In this document: in pieces, positions 42,101 through 50,690 of the stretch
Layout: each line of letters begins with the position of its first letter
Numbering within the stretch: the stretch's first letter is position 1
Source: Longilinea arvoryzae
GTDB taxonomy: Bacteria; Chloroflexota; Anaerolineae; Anaerolineales; Anaerolineaceae
Assembly: GCF_001050235.1 (NCBI RefSeq)
Contig: NZ_DF967973.1
Location: 141,351-205,350 of the forward strand
Direction of reading: 5' to 3'
DNA length: 64,000 nt
Made by a program: the position numbers and the translations under genes
The notes under the pieces: model-generated
The model's database searches: none
The model's input: only the letters and a program-made list of their open reading frames with translations
Told to the model about the DNA's origin: nothing

Positions 42101-45100
42101 CCGAGCTGCAATAGTTGTCCGCAAATTCCACACCCGCCGTCTGCTCCTGGACCAGGTTGCCCAGGCCGTCGTAGAACTTGCGCGCGGTTTGAGAATTCGT
42201 CCCATCGATCTTTTGCTTGAGCTCGGTCCAGAAGGGAACCGTCTCGGCATGATATGAAAAGCTCAGGCTGGGTGAAGAGGTCGTATCCCCCGGCCGGATC
42301 AGCTTGGTCATACGGCCAAAGACGTCATATTCGGCGCTGGTGACAGAGCCGTTCGGATCAGTTTCGCTGGTTGGCAGGCCCAGCAGGGGGTGATACGTCA
42401 CCGTGGTCGTCCGTTCGACCGGCGAACCGCCCGGCACGATATGGGTCGTGGTCACAGGGTAGGTGTGGTAAACCGGATCATAGGTGGTCGTGGTGGTTTG
42501 CGGCCCATCCGAAGCGACCGCGGTAGGCGTACCGTAGCCGGTGTAGGTGGTGACGCTGGTCGGCATGGCCCATTCATCGTAGACGGTGAATGTGTCTTGA
42601 TATTGGTCGGTGGGTTCATTCGCGATCAGCTTGCGTACCTGGGTGAGCAACCCTTGGGTCGGCTGCTGATTGACCGTCGTGGTCGGGCTCAGGCTGTCGT
42701 AAATATACGAGGTCGAACTCAACCGGGAATCATCCAGCGGAATCGGGTCGAGATCGTCGTAGCAATCCCCGTTCTGGCTGCTGGCGGGGCAACTGTACAC
42801 ATTGGTGTACGCCGGCAGCCCGACGATGTATCTTGCCTCCCCCGTCTGCTCGTCCCGCGGGTAGTATTCCGACCAGGTCAGGCGGTAATCCTGCCAGACG
42901 GAACCCGTCCAATAGGACTGCACAGTCTGGGTCAGGTCGCCGTATTGCTTGGCGCACTGCTGATCCGGTTGATAATGATACTCCGTGCGCTGTCCCGTCC
43001 ACGTCAAGGCCGGGTCATCGTCAATTCCGGCCGGAACGGCGACATCGCCGTTGTAATTCCGGATTACCTCCGATGCCGTGAAAACCCGGTATCCTAGCAG
43101 GTCGGTGTAGGCCGTGCCGGACGCGTTCTTCGGGAAATAGGCCGCGCCGGTAGCGAGCGAATATGGGGTAGAGGTGTAGGTATTGATGTTTTCGCTGAAG
43201 ATTTTGTCAGCAGCGTTGGCGACGGTCACCCGGCTGACGCGGCCCTTGAGGATGTCGTCCTGGTGGAAATAGGTGGTGACGACCTGGCCGTTGGAATAGG
43301 TCTCCACCACGCGTTCGTGCCCGCGGAACTCGGTGTAGGGATCGTTGTAACGGGTCTCCTTGGGCTGCGAGGCGGCCGCAGAGGTGGCGGCATCGTTCAT
43401 CGCCGCACCGAAATACTGGTAGGTGACCGTTTGGATGGGATTCGCATCCATTGGCGAGGCATACAACTTCTTGGCTTCCACCCGATAGCGGGTCGGCAGC
43501 AGGGTAAATGAGTGGCGCTTGATTCCACAATTGCCTTGTGCTTCATTCGCTGTAAGGCAATTCGCAATCAAACGCACACTTCCGATATTCCCGGGCAGAT
43601 AGCCTTCATAGCTATAATAATTCCAGCCACTGAGCAAAGTGGTGCTAGTCCCTTGAGGAATGCCGCCGTTGATCCACAGGGTCAAATTTTGACCCGCTCC
43701 GGCGAGATACAGCCTAAACCGGTACCATCCCCCCGGCTGGAAGTTTTCAGCAATGGAATCATTATAAGTATGCCCGCGCAGGGTCACGTAGCCATAATCT
43801 GAGGTTATGCAAGAGACAAAATCAGTGCTATCAACTGCTTCCCACCCAAGATCATTCCCAGAAATTTTTTGTGGAATATTGTTACCACAAACCCCATCTA
43901 TATTATTGACCACATCATCATCGAATCTACCTTCCACTTTCCAATCCTCAGGTGCATCTTGGGAGTACCAAGGTTCATCTTCGTAATCATAGACGACTTT
44001 TCCACCGTAACCATTCGTAGCCGATGTCAGATGCATATTGTCTTCGTATGAAAAGGTAGTTTCAGGCAGTGTGGACGTGCCGTTTGTACCGACCTCTGTT
44101 ATCGATTTTAGCGTCAGCGTTTTTCCACCGGCCGACCAGGTCAGCCCGGGAAATACGGAATTCTCAGTGTTGGTGTAGTAATTCAGTAAGTACTTTCGTA
44201 CCAATACCCACGTGCTTCCGTTGTATTGCTCAACGATAATCGCGCTAAGCTTCTTTGTCGTATAGCGGATGTTTGCATTTATATTATTCCAGGCGGTGTC
44301 GTAATCTGTACGATCGCTTAATGCGAAGTAAACGCGGTAATTTCCATGAGGATAAACAATCTCCTTCGGATAAACAGCTGCATCGACGCTGTAGGACGGG
44401 GATAAAGAACTATAATCGACTGTTTTAACAATATTTGTGTACGAATAAGTCAATGTTTTGTTGGATGTATTCGTTACAGCCGTCAGTGACCAGCGCCAGG
44501 GACGTAAAGCTCCCCAGTCACCATCTGGATAATCGCCACCTTCCCATCCTTTATGCCATTCCATGTAATAGCTGGTACCACCATCGCCAGCCACATTAGA
44601 ACCAAAATAATATTGATTCCCGGATTTGTCCCAGGCCATCCAGTAAGAGCAATCTTTTGTCACTTGGGTGAAATTTCCATCCGAAGAATAACCGATACAT
44701 GCCGTCAGGTTATACCGACGAATGCGCCAGAAAGAATCATTGGTGGTACGGTAGTCAATGGTGGTTGGATCGCCATCTCCTTCGGATTCTGGAATGGGCA
44801 GCAAGGTATCGCTGACGCCATTAACAACGATCGAAAATGTATCATCGCTGGTTGGATCGTACGTCGAAGAGTGTCCCTCCGAGATCATTCGATCCTGGGT
44901 GTCGTGGATGTTCCGTTCGATGTAGCCCGTATCCAACGACCAGCCCATGCCGACCCAACTGGCCTGCATGCGGCTTAAAGCACTGTCCACGACCTGGCTG
45001 TTGTACGAAAGGTTGAGATCCGGTTGTAGTCCACCGGGGCCGGCAGGCACTTCAAATGGATAAGAATAAGTGGCCGCGCCGGTAAAAAGGGAGGTCTGGA

Positions 45101-46214
45101 ATCCTTCCATCGAAGGCAGGCGCGCCGCTTCCCATTTATTAACGTCGATGTCATAAAATGACAGGTGGTCCGAATACCCGGTTACCACATTGTTCTTCGT
45201 ATCCACCAGGCTGGGAACCGGAATCCAGGTGTTTTCCTCTTCGGAAAAATAGAACAGGGATAGATTTTCCTCATCCCCCAAGGAATATGCCAGATCGCTG
45301 TATTGGAACTCGATGGTGATCGGTTGATCAAAATGCTCAACCGGGGCTCTGGTTTCATCCTGTCGGGCAATGATCGTGATGGGGTTTCCAGAAAGTGAAT
45401 AGGGAATGTCTTCCATATCCGTGCTATAGGCATAGAAAATGGCATCGCTGGATAGAGCCCCCTCAGGAATTTTGAGATTGATTCGGCCCTCTTTTGTTAC
45501 TGAATTAAATTTCTTATCCACTGTGTGAAATACTTGCGCTGCATGTAATTTAATATCAGCTGAGTATTCAGTTTTTTCTCCATCGTAGAGTACCGCTCGA
45601 AAGTATAACGATTGTTTTAAATCAGCGGCTGTCTGGAAAATCAGACTCCCGCTTTTCTCAGCGATATCTACCATGATAAAACATGTATTGTCCTGATCTC
45701 CACCTTGTGATTCATCACTCATACTTTCGGTGGAACATTCTGAAATATCTCCCTGAAAGGTAATATTTTTTGAATAAAAGATTTTTAAGGTGGGTTCGGA
45801 AATCAAGTCCGTTGGTTGGAGTTTCCAATCCAATATTATGGTATTTCCGGGTACATAGAATTCTTCCTCCGCGGCTAGGGTGAGCACGGCGTCCGGATGG
45901 GTTGGATCACCGCCATTATCCCCTGCAATTTCCGTTGGTTGTGCAGTTGGGGAATCTGTTGGAACCAGGGCATCCGTTGGAACAGGTGTAACCGAAGAAG
46001 TAAATTCCTGCGTAGATGTCGACGTGGGAATCAGGGTCGAGTCAGGTGTAGGTGTCGCTTCGACGGGCGGCGGATAGCCATTGCTATTCGGCGTTGCATC
46101 CTGGGTTTCTTGCAACGGATGTGAAAGGACTTGGATTTTCGGAATCAAATTACCAGGGATGATCTGGTTTACAAGAAAGACAAGAGTCAGCAATGCGCGC
46201 GCGATGTTTGCCAT
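39180..46214 (-). CDS. Giant secreted RHS/YD-repeat polymorphic toxin
   Basis: A 2344-residue protein with a signal peptide (ALLTLVFLVNQIIPG), a Thr/Pro-rich spacer, a ZU5-like region (LKIPEGALSSDAIFYAYSTD), an SpvB/TcdB-like segment (GAATYSYPFEVPAGPGGLQP DLNLSYN), many YD repeats forming the RHS shell (for example YDALGNLASQTDAEGH), and the conserved core end LSDHLGSTTITLNVDGSVKS with RYDAWGKTRDNSG. After the SDSSGH boundary and a hydrophobic stretch comes a variable C-terminus (last about 100 residues, from YCRYCSEAELEAINETGYLR) resembling TreTu-type ADP-ribosylating toxins that modify EF-Tu (GARPGDTYFTTDNY; GPSVVRPKYGQNGKG). It would be exported and deliver the tip to rivals. The probable immunity gene follows 10 bases later. 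Confidence 0.94.
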   Translation of the reverse strand: MANIARALLTLVFLVNQIIPGNLIPKIQVLSHPLQETQDATPNSNGYPPPVEATPTPDSTLIPTSTSTQEFTSSVTPVPTDALVPTDSPTAQPTEIAGDNGGDPTHPDAVLTLAAEEEFYVPGNTIILDWKLQPTDLISEPTLKIFYSKNITFQGDISECSTESMSDESQGGDQDNTCFIMVDIAEKSGSLIFQTAADLKQSLYFRAVLYDGEKTEYSADIKLHAAQVFHTVDKKFNSVTKEGRINLKIPEGALSSDAIFYAYSTDMEDIPYSLSGNPITIIARQDETRAPVEHFDQPITIEFQYSDLAYSLGDEENLSLFYFSEEENTWIPVPSLVDTKNNVVTGYSDHLSFYDIDVNKWEAARLPSMEGFQTSLFTGAATYSYPFEVPAGPGGLQPDLNLSYNSQVVDSALSRMQASWVGMGWSLDTGYIERNIHDTQDRMISEGHSSTYDPTSDDTFSIVVNGVSDTLLPIPESEGDGDPTTIDYRTTNDSFWRIRRYNLTACIGYSSDGNFTQVTKDCSYWMAWDKSGNQYYFGSNVAGDGGTSYYMEWHKGWEGGDYPDGDWGALRPWRWSLTAVTNTSNKTLTYSYTNIVKTVDYSSLSPSYSVDAAVYPKEIVYPHGNYRVYFALSDRTDYDTAWNNINANIRYTTKKLSAIIVEQYNGSTWVLVRKYLLNYYTNTENSVFPGLTWSAGGKTLTLKSITEVGTNGTSTLPETTFSYEDNMHLTSATNGYGGKVVYDYEDEPWYSQDAPEDWKVEGRFDDDVVNNIDGVCGNNIPQKISGNDLGWEAVDSTDFVSCITSDYGYVTLRGHTYNDSIAENFQPGGWYRFRLYLAGAGQNLTLWINGGIPQGTSTTLLSGWNYYSYEGYLPGNIGSVRLIANCLTANEAQGNCGIKRHSFTLLPTRYRVEAKKLYASPMDANPIQTVTYQYFGAAMNDAATSAAASQPKETRYNDPYTEFRGHERVVETYSNGQVVTTYFHQDDILKGRVSRVTVANAADKIFSENINTYTSTPYSLATGAAYFPKNASGTAYTDLLGYRVFTASEVIRNYNGDVAVPAGIDDDPALTWTGQRTEYHYQPDQQCAKQYGDLTQTVQSYWTGSVWQDYRLTWSEYYPRDEQTGEARYIVGLPAYTNVYSCPASSQNGDCYDDLDPIPLDDSRLSSTSYIYDSLSPTTTVNQQPTQGLLTQVRKLIANEPTDQYQDTFTVYDEWAMPTSVTTYTGYGTPTAVASDGPQTTTTTYDPVYHTYPVTTTHIVPGGSPVERTTTVTYHPLLGLPTSETDPNGSVTSAEYDVFGRMTKLIRPGDTTSSPSLSFSYHAETVPFWTELKQKIDGTNSQTARKFYDGLGNLVQEQTAGVEFADNYCSSDADLLPDVCDIVIDHEYGDNGNGSFTRTAVSKAVPQGAGWQALSHTANDWTTVQADILGRTLLMAQPDGASTQNAYAIQDFSILGAPQRVLDTLTMDALGHVTHTYTDSRGRTVQVSAPDGPFIVYRYDELDRLKEVDQVNRNTDAVFATTTLTLDLAGRKTSMTDPDMGYWSYSYDALGNLASQTDAEGHKIWMEYDSLNRLLVKGTYTDEEEPVAYPLATYSYDQSSETSLGVGQRTGMTDASGSTAWEYDARGRVIHESKHVLDGVNDLGEYNTYWTYYSNDSVHQMVYPNQEAVTFAYNANGLLERVSSIQDSTYDYHDYVSGIQYDESGRVVRRELGNGVAQSYTFNLWTIQGGRLSNLTTTGAQTYQNLSYTYDDNGNIKSITDAVANETLNFTYDSLNRLDTAGGPYSEDPAYDAVTGNIASRNSIIYSYDPDHVHAVAATTNGNSYTYDNNGNMFTRSVSGESYGLTYDKENRLTNITGNGSNARYVYDGDGNRVIAVEDGITTVYIGNYFEAELGTETTYPVFVPDLVQGELPNKLYLPMILNGEGTGSVAPQVGPGFYLTHPIIPNQESITWRMYYYAGAQRVAMRVAEMPIAEPQPTPTPGPTPTVEPYPAPTQSAHQENIFTRFVAFLKDLFEAQPVYAAASKAPAAVIAPIGEVYFLLSDHLGSTTITLNVDGSVKSEIRYDAWGKTRDNSGTTPTERRYTGQIEEAGAGLYFYNTRWYDDSLGRFIQPDSIVPEAIQGTLAWDRYAYSNNNSIRYSDSSGHCIGPLLPLCLMAAAFIADNAAIITSIAISGAILSFVGPSDPDPVLINDPIASQQALDNSALQAYGWLTLGQAALEFSSVANASSTGNTQSPQDNRENSYCRYCSEAELEAINETGYLRGARPGDTYFTTDNYFSAIEAQEKLSLYAPPEIKIDFSITNSPNITGPSVVRPKYGQNGKGIEYWSSDPVQVLIKSILKLQ

Positions 46215-46745
46215 GGATACGACCCCGTTCGATGGATAGGTTGATATCGGACCAGTAAAGGTTATATTTTTGTTAACACACCGACAAAAATAAATTTAAT
46301 GTTGTTATTTTATTTCAAATTCACAGATTTGCATAATCGAAACCACCGGAAAGATATCTTCGATCAGGCGGGTTTCAGTCCCCGATTTGGCGCGAGCAAC
46401 GTCTTTGCCTGCGGATACGATCCGATGCCGGTCCGGACCTGCTCATCCTAGTATACTGATTTTCTCAAAATGTGTAGAACCGTTGACGGGCGCCTGAAAA
46501 AAAGGCGATCCGCCCATCCGCGCAGACTCTCTTTCGTGTTCTTCGTGTGTTTCGGGGTCTTTCGAAATACCGTCCTTCAACGACTGACCTCGTCACGACA
46601 AAAAAAAACCGCCCGGCATTTCACCGGGCAGCCTCTTCTTCAATCAGCAACCCAAAATCAACAATCAGAAATTCTTTTCATTCATTATTCACCCTCGAAG
46701 AGGGTTCAGCATTCAGCATTCAACCTTCTACATTCAGCATTTCTT
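46215..46745. other. Intergenic region between rhs and tex
   Basis: The first 130 bases upstream of the RHS gene are AT-rich (TTATATTTTTGTTAACACAC and onward) and probably contain its promoter. Further on are a dispersed TTCGTGTTCTTCGTGTG sequence, the tex terminator, and an array of CATTCAGCATTCA-type heptamers at about 46690-46743. No gene was found. Confidence 0.6.
46600..46631 (-). terminator. Rho-independent terminator of tex
   Basis: On the minus strand GCCCGG and CCGGGC (plus-strand positions 46629-46624 and 46616-46611) enclose a 7-base loop and are followed by GGTTTTTTTTT. It lies about 115 bases after the tex stop codon. Confidence 0.82.
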
Positions 46746-48872
46746 CTACCCCCACCCCAGCGAGATCCTTCCTCTTTCCGCTTCCACCTTCAAAATCTGC
46801 ACCTCGATCACCTGGCCCACCGCCAGGGTCTCTTCGCGCGGGATCTGGGTGCGGTGCAGCAGGCCGTCCTGCTTGACGCCGATATCCACGAAGGCGCCGA
46901 AATCGACCACGTTGCGCACGGTGCCCTTCAGGTGCATGCCCGGGGTCAGGTCTTCCATCTTCAGCACATCCGAGCGCAAAATCGGCGCGGGGGCATCCGC
47001 CCGCGGGTCGCGGCCCGGCAGTGCCAGTTGATCCAGAATATCGGTCAGGGTCAGCTCGCCCACGCCCAGCCCGGCCGCCAGGTCCGCCAGTTTGACGTCC
47101 CGGCGCAGCAGGGCCAGCTTGCGGCGAATCTCCTCGGGGCGGGCGCCCGCTGCCACGCCGGCGCGCTGCAGTGTGGCCGCCGCCGCGGCATAGCTCTCGG
47201 GGTGGATGGCGCTGGCGTCCAGCGGGTTGTCGCCGCCCGGGATGCGCAAAAAGCCGGCCGACTGCTCGAAGGCCTTGGGACCCAGCGTCGGCACCGCTTT
47301 AAGCTCCTCGCGCGTGCGGAACGCGCCGTGCTCGTCGCGGTAAGCCACCATCTTCTCGGCCAGTTTGGGCCCGATGCCGGCCACGTTGGTCAGCAGGGCC
47401 GGCGAGGCCGTGTTCACGTCCACGCCCACCTGGTTGACTACGTCTTCCACCACACCGTGCAGCGCATCGGTCAGCGCGGTCTGATCCACGTCGTGCTGGT
47501 ACAGCCCCACGCCGATCGAGCGCGGCTCGATCTTGACCAGTTCGGCCAGCGGATCCTGCACGCGGCGGGCAATCGAAACCGCGCCGCGCAGGCTGACGTC
47601 CAACTGTGGGAACTCGGCGCGCGCCAGCGGGCTGGCCGAATAAACCGACGCGCCGGCTTCGTTGGTGATGATGTACTGCAATCCCTTGACCTCGCGGCAC
47701 AGCCGCGCCGCCAGGGCTTCGGTCTCACGCGAGGCGGTGCCGTTGCCGATCGAGATCAGGGTCACGTGAAATTGATCGATCAATCTGCGCAGCGTGGCCG
47801 CCGATTCTTCGAGGTGCTTCTGGGGCTCATGCGGGTAAATGGTGGTCGTGTCCAGCAGCTTGCCGGTTTCGTCCACCACGGCCACCTTGCAGCCGGTGCG
47901 GAAGCCCGGGTCCAGCCCCAACACCACCTGCCCGGCGATGGGCGGCACCAGCAGCAGCCCGCGCAGGTTATCGGCGAACACGCGGATGGCGTGCGCGCCG
48001 GCGGTTTCGCTCAGGCGGCGGCGCACATCCCGTTCGATGGCCGGGATCAGCAGTCGTTCGGCCGCATCATCAATGGCTATGCGCAGTTGGTCCGCGAACG
48101 GCGAACGCTCGTCCACCTTGTAACTGGCCGTCACCGCGCCGCGCCAGGCCGGCTCGGGGAGCGTAAAGCGCACCCGCAGTACCTTCTCGGCCTCGCCGCG
48201 GTCGATCGCCAGCACCTGATGCGGCCGCAGCCGCCCGGCCAGCGATTCGAACTGGTAGTACAGCTCGTAGACCTTCTTCTCGTCCGGCGCGTCCTCGATT
48301 TTTTCCACCGTCAGCAGGGCCTGCTGCAGGGCGCCTTCGCGCGTGCGCTGGCGCACGTCGGCGTTCTCGGCGATGGTCTCGGCCGCAATATCCCGCGCCC
48401 CGGCCAGCGCCTCTTCCACACTGGCCACCTGCTCGTTGAGGAATCCCTGCGCCATGTGTTCGGCGTCGTGCTGCGTGCGCGCCTGGGTCAAAATCCAATC
48501 CGCCAGCCCCTGCAGACCCTTATCCCGGGCGATGCTGGCCCGCGTGCGCCGCTTCGGCTTGTATGGCAGGTACAGGTCCTCCAGAACGGTCATCGTTTCG
48601 GCGGCCTGGATCTGGGCTTCCAGTTCGGGCGACAGTTTACCCTGCTCGGTGATCGAAGCCAGCACGGCCGCGCGGCGTTCGTCCAGCGCTTTCAGGCGTT
48701 CCAGCTCGGCCTGCACCTGGCGAAGCTGCTCTTCGTCCAGCGTGCCGGTCATTTCCTTGCGATAGCGGGCGATAAAGGGGATGGTGTTGCCCTCTTCGAG
48801 AAGCTGCACAGCGGCAGTCACCTGGGTGGGCTTGATTTTGAGGGTTGTGGCAATGCGGTCAGAATAGGTCAT
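46746..48872 (-). CDS. tex: Tex-type RNA-binding transcription accessory protein
   Basis: A 708-residue protein with the Tex N-terminal domain (PFIARYRKEMTGTLDEEQLR; YLPYKPKRRTRASIARDKGL), a YqgF-like nuclease-fold domain (VLGLDPGFRTGCKVAVVDET; ISIGNGTASRETEALA), helix-hairpin-helix segments (VGVDVNTASPALLTNVAGIG; YRDEHGAFRTREELKAVPTL) and a C-terminal S1 domain (HLKGTVRNVVDFGAFVDIGV). It binds RNA and influences transcription. It ends immediately after the S1 domain, slightly shorter than many Tex proteins that carry a C-terminal tail. The start at 48872 gives the typical family N-terminus. Confidence 0.96.
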   Translation of the reverse strand: MTYSDRIATTLKIKPTQVTAAVQLLEEGNTIPFIARYRKEMTGTLDEEQLRQVQAELERLKALDERRAAVLASITEQGKLSPELEAQIQAAETMTVLEDLYLPYKPKRRTRASIARDKGLQGLADWILTQARTQHDAEHMAQGFLNEQVASVEEALAGARDIAAETIAENADVRQRTREGALQQALLTVEKIEDAPDEKKVYELYYQFESLAGRLRPHQVLAIDRGEAEKVLRVRFTLPEPAWRGAVTASYKVDERSPFADQLRIAIDDAAERLLIPAIERDVRRRLSETAGAHAIRVFADNLRGLLLVPPIAGQVVLGLDPGFRTGCKVAVVDETGKLLDTTTIYPHEPQKHLEESAATLRRLIDQFHVTLISIGNGTASRETEALAARLCREVKGLQYIITNEAGASVYSASPLARAEFPQLDVSLRGAVSIARRVQDPLAELVKIEPRSIGVGLYQHDVDQTALTDALHGVVEDVVNQVGVDVNTASPALLTNVAGIGPKLAEKMVAYRDEHGAFRTREELKAVPTLGPKAFEQSAGFLRIPGGDNPLDASAIHPESYAAAAATLQRAGVAAGARPEEIRRKLALLRRDVKLADLAAGLGVGELTLTDILDQLALPGRDPRADAPAPILRSDVLKMEDLTPGMHLKGTVRNVVDFGAFVDIGVKQDGLLHRTQIPREETLAVGQVIEVQILKVEAERGRISLGWG

Positions 48873-48994
48873 GTTTGCCTGTGGGAAATGGAATCCTTGC
48901 AACGCGGGCAATTCTATCACGATTACCCGGCCGCGCAGGCAACTCCGGCCGGGTGGAAAATGAGCATTTCGGCCAGATATGGTAAGATAGCGGC

Positions 48995-49369
48995 ATGAGA
49001 CGCTTCTTCCGCTGGTTACCCATCCTGATCATCCCCCTGCTGCTGTGCGGTTGCGACAGCTCCAAGAGCAGCGCTTCCTGCGAATCGACTTTCAGCGAGG
49101 GCAAGACGTTCGAGAACGCCTGCCAGTTCACCGTCACCGATGAAACCGCCCACGCCGATCTGGTCTTCACGGCCCACCTGTCCGCAGGCACCCTGCGCTG
49201 GTCGCTGACCGATCCGCAGGGCACGATCATCGAATTCGGCGTCGTCACGCCCGACGCGCCGGTCTCCTACGGCAAGGTCTTCGACGCGCCGGATACCGGC
49301 ACCTGGAAATTGACCCTGGATTTGAGCGCCGGCGTCGGCAATTACAGCGCCGAATGGAAGGCCTATTGA
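48995..49369 (+). CDS. Small lipoprotein with beta-sandwich domain
   Basis: A 124-residue protein with lipoprotein signal LPILIIPLLLCGC (modified Cys near 20) and a soluble domain FTVTDETAHADLVFTAHLSA, SLTDPQGTIIEFGV, and GTWKLTLDLSAGVGNYSAEW, the layout of a small carbohydrate-binding-like or Ig-like beta sandwich. No known family is assigned. It is divergent from tex and followed 30 bases later by a terminator, so it is probably a single-gene unit. Confidence 0.7.
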   Translation: MRRFFRWLPILIIPLLLCGCDSSKSSASCESTFSEGKTFENACQFTVTDETAHADLVFTAHLSAGTLRWSLTDPQGTIIEFGVVTPDAPVSYGKVFDAPDTGTWKLTLDLSAGVGNYSAEWKAY

Positions 49370-49399
49370 CGCCCCTTCCGGCCGCTTCACTCTCCCCCA

Positions 49400-49421
49400 C
49401 CCGCCGCGCGGCGGGTTTTTT
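49400..49421 (+). terminator. Rho-independent terminator
   Basis: CCCGCCG-CG-CGGCGGG (49400-49415) followed by TTTTTT, 30 bases after the lipoprotein stop codon. Confidence 0.88.
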
Positions 49422-49554
49422 CTACCCTGACCGGGGCCTTTTTTTCTACCCTTAACCCCTGAGTTTTTTCTATCCACTATCGGGCACCGGTCAACAATTG
49501 GCTACACGAAATTTCAGGAAAAACGGCCGGATTCAACCTCCGGAATAAGAAAAT

Positions 49555-49605
49555 CGGTCCAAAAAGGCGCGGCGAACCCGCGGGTTGCCCCCCTTTTAAG
49601 GACCG
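49555..49605 (-). terminator. Long nested hairpin after the TetR gene
   Basis: CGGTCC (49555-49560) pairs with GGACCG (49600-49605); inside are AAAAAGG with CCTTTTAA and a central AACCCGCGGGTT palindrome (49575-49586). On the minus strand it is followed by GATTTTCTTATTCC. It fits a terminator for the two-gene TetR operon but is larger than needed for that. Confidence 0.5.
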
Positions 49606-49658
49606 ACTCTCTCGATTTTCACCCACGATCGGATGGAAAAGCGCGTTCGTTTCTGAAA

Positions 49659-50240
49659 TTAACCCTCGAACAGGCCGTCGATCAACCCGTCGACGTAGCG
49701 TTTGCGTTCCTCCGGATTGCGCATATCGATCCCCAATTCGGCCTGGATGCGTTCGGTTCGCAGGAAAGCCCCCTGCAAAACCATGCACATCGTCACCGTC
49801 GCCTGTTTGGCGTCGCGCTGCGATTGCCTTTCCCGGCACACCGCCTCCACCAGCGGAAGGTAGGCCGCGATGGTCTGCTCGGTATTATCCCCCGCCCTGC
49901 CGTTGCGCAGGTCGCTCAAAATGGAAATCCTGGAGATATTCTCGTTGCCGTACAGAAAGGTGACCGTCGCATTGGCCGCGTATTTGAGCCGGCCCATGGC
50001 CGAGGTCGTCGGCCATGGCGCCAGCACTTCACCAAAATGCGCAATGACGTTTCCGATGATCTGCTGGACGCACTGCGCAATCAGGTTGTCCTTGGACTCG
50101 AAATAGTAATTGATGATCCCCACCCCCACCCCGGCTTCCTTGCAGATCTCCCGGACCGTGATGGCGTCGGGATGACTGCCCTTATCCTGAATCAGGCGGA
50201 TGGTGGCTTGAATGATCTCGTTCTTCCGGTCTTCTCTCAT
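49659..50240 (-). CDS. TetR-family transcriptional regulator
   Basis: A 193-residue regulator with N-terminal helix-turn-helix (IIQATIRLIQDKGS, then ITVREICKEAGVGVGIINYY FESKDNLI) and a variable ligand-binding C-terminal domain. It is the second gene of a pair with a small membrane protein, 7 bases apart. A palindrome upstream of that pair, TTTGAACGTTGTTCAAA, is a good operator candidate, so it probably represses its own operon and lifts repression when a ligand binds. Confidence 0.93.
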   Translation of the reverse strand: MREDRKNEIIQATIRLIQDKGSHPDAITVREICKEAGVGVGIINYYFESKDNLIAQCVQQIIGNVIAHFGEVLAPWPTTSAMGRLKYAANATVTFLYGNENISRISILSDLRNGRAGDNTEQTIAAYLPLVEAVCRERQSQRDAKQATVTMCMVLQGAFLRTERIQAELGIDMRNPEERKRYVDGLIDGLFEG

Positions 50241-50247
50241 GATCCTT

Positions 50248-50607
50248 TTATTTTATAACCGGAGACGCCAATCTGGCAATCAAACCCATGGCCAGCAGGC
50301 AAAATGCCAGGGCGTACAGGGCGATTCGGGGGGCCGTGATGAGCGGCAGGTCCCAGTGAAAGACCTGCACCAGGAAAATCAGCATGGCCAGCGACCCAAA
50401 TAGGTAGCCGAGGATCGACCCGGGGTGGGCCGGCACGGCGATGAACTTGCCAACGCTGATCAGGCAAAACAGCATGCCCACGATCCCCAACACAATGACC
50501 GCCGACCTTTCTCCCCCGATAAAGAGAATGCTCTTTTGAGAGACACCGATATAGACGATCGCAGCAGTGACTGCGAGCTCCACGAAAAATATCGGCCAGG
50601 ATTTCAT
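50248..50607 (-). CDS. Four-helix membrane protein under TetR control
   Basis: A 119-residue protein with four predicted helices: FFVELAVTAAIVYIGVSQ, AVIVLGIVGMLFCLISVG, ILGYLFGSLAMLIFLVQV and LYALAFCLLAMGLIARLA. No family is recognised. It starts at 50607 after GGAGGTAATTCG and is first in an operon with the TetR regulator, so it is probably regulated by it. It could be a small export or membrane-stress protein; nothing firmer can be said. Confidence 0.7.
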   Translation of the reverse strand: MKSWPIFFVELAVTAAIVYIGVSQKSILFIGGERSAVIVLGIVGMLFCLISVGKFIAVPAHPGSILGYLFGSLAMLIFLVQVFHWDLPLITAPRIALYALAFCLLAMGLIARLASPVIK

Positions 50608-50646
50608 CGAATTACCTCCATATATGAATAGCAATTTGAACTGTGT

Positions 50647-50663
50647 TTTGAACGTTGTTCAAA
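50647..50663. promoter_or_regulatory. Candidate TetR operator
   Basis: TTTGAAC-GTT-GTTCAAA is a perfect 7+7 bp inverted repeat with a 3-base centre, 40 bases upstream of the membrane-protein start codon. A palindrome of this type fits TetR-family dimers. Confidence 0.65.
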
Positions 50664-50690
50664 TTATAGAAGCAATTCTTCTGCCTGTCA

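Noticed and set aside
46470..48998. 842-codon plus-strand frame opposite tex
   Set aside because: It is the antisense shadow of a well-supported tex gene in GC-rich DNA; the Arg/Gln/His-rich translation has no domain.
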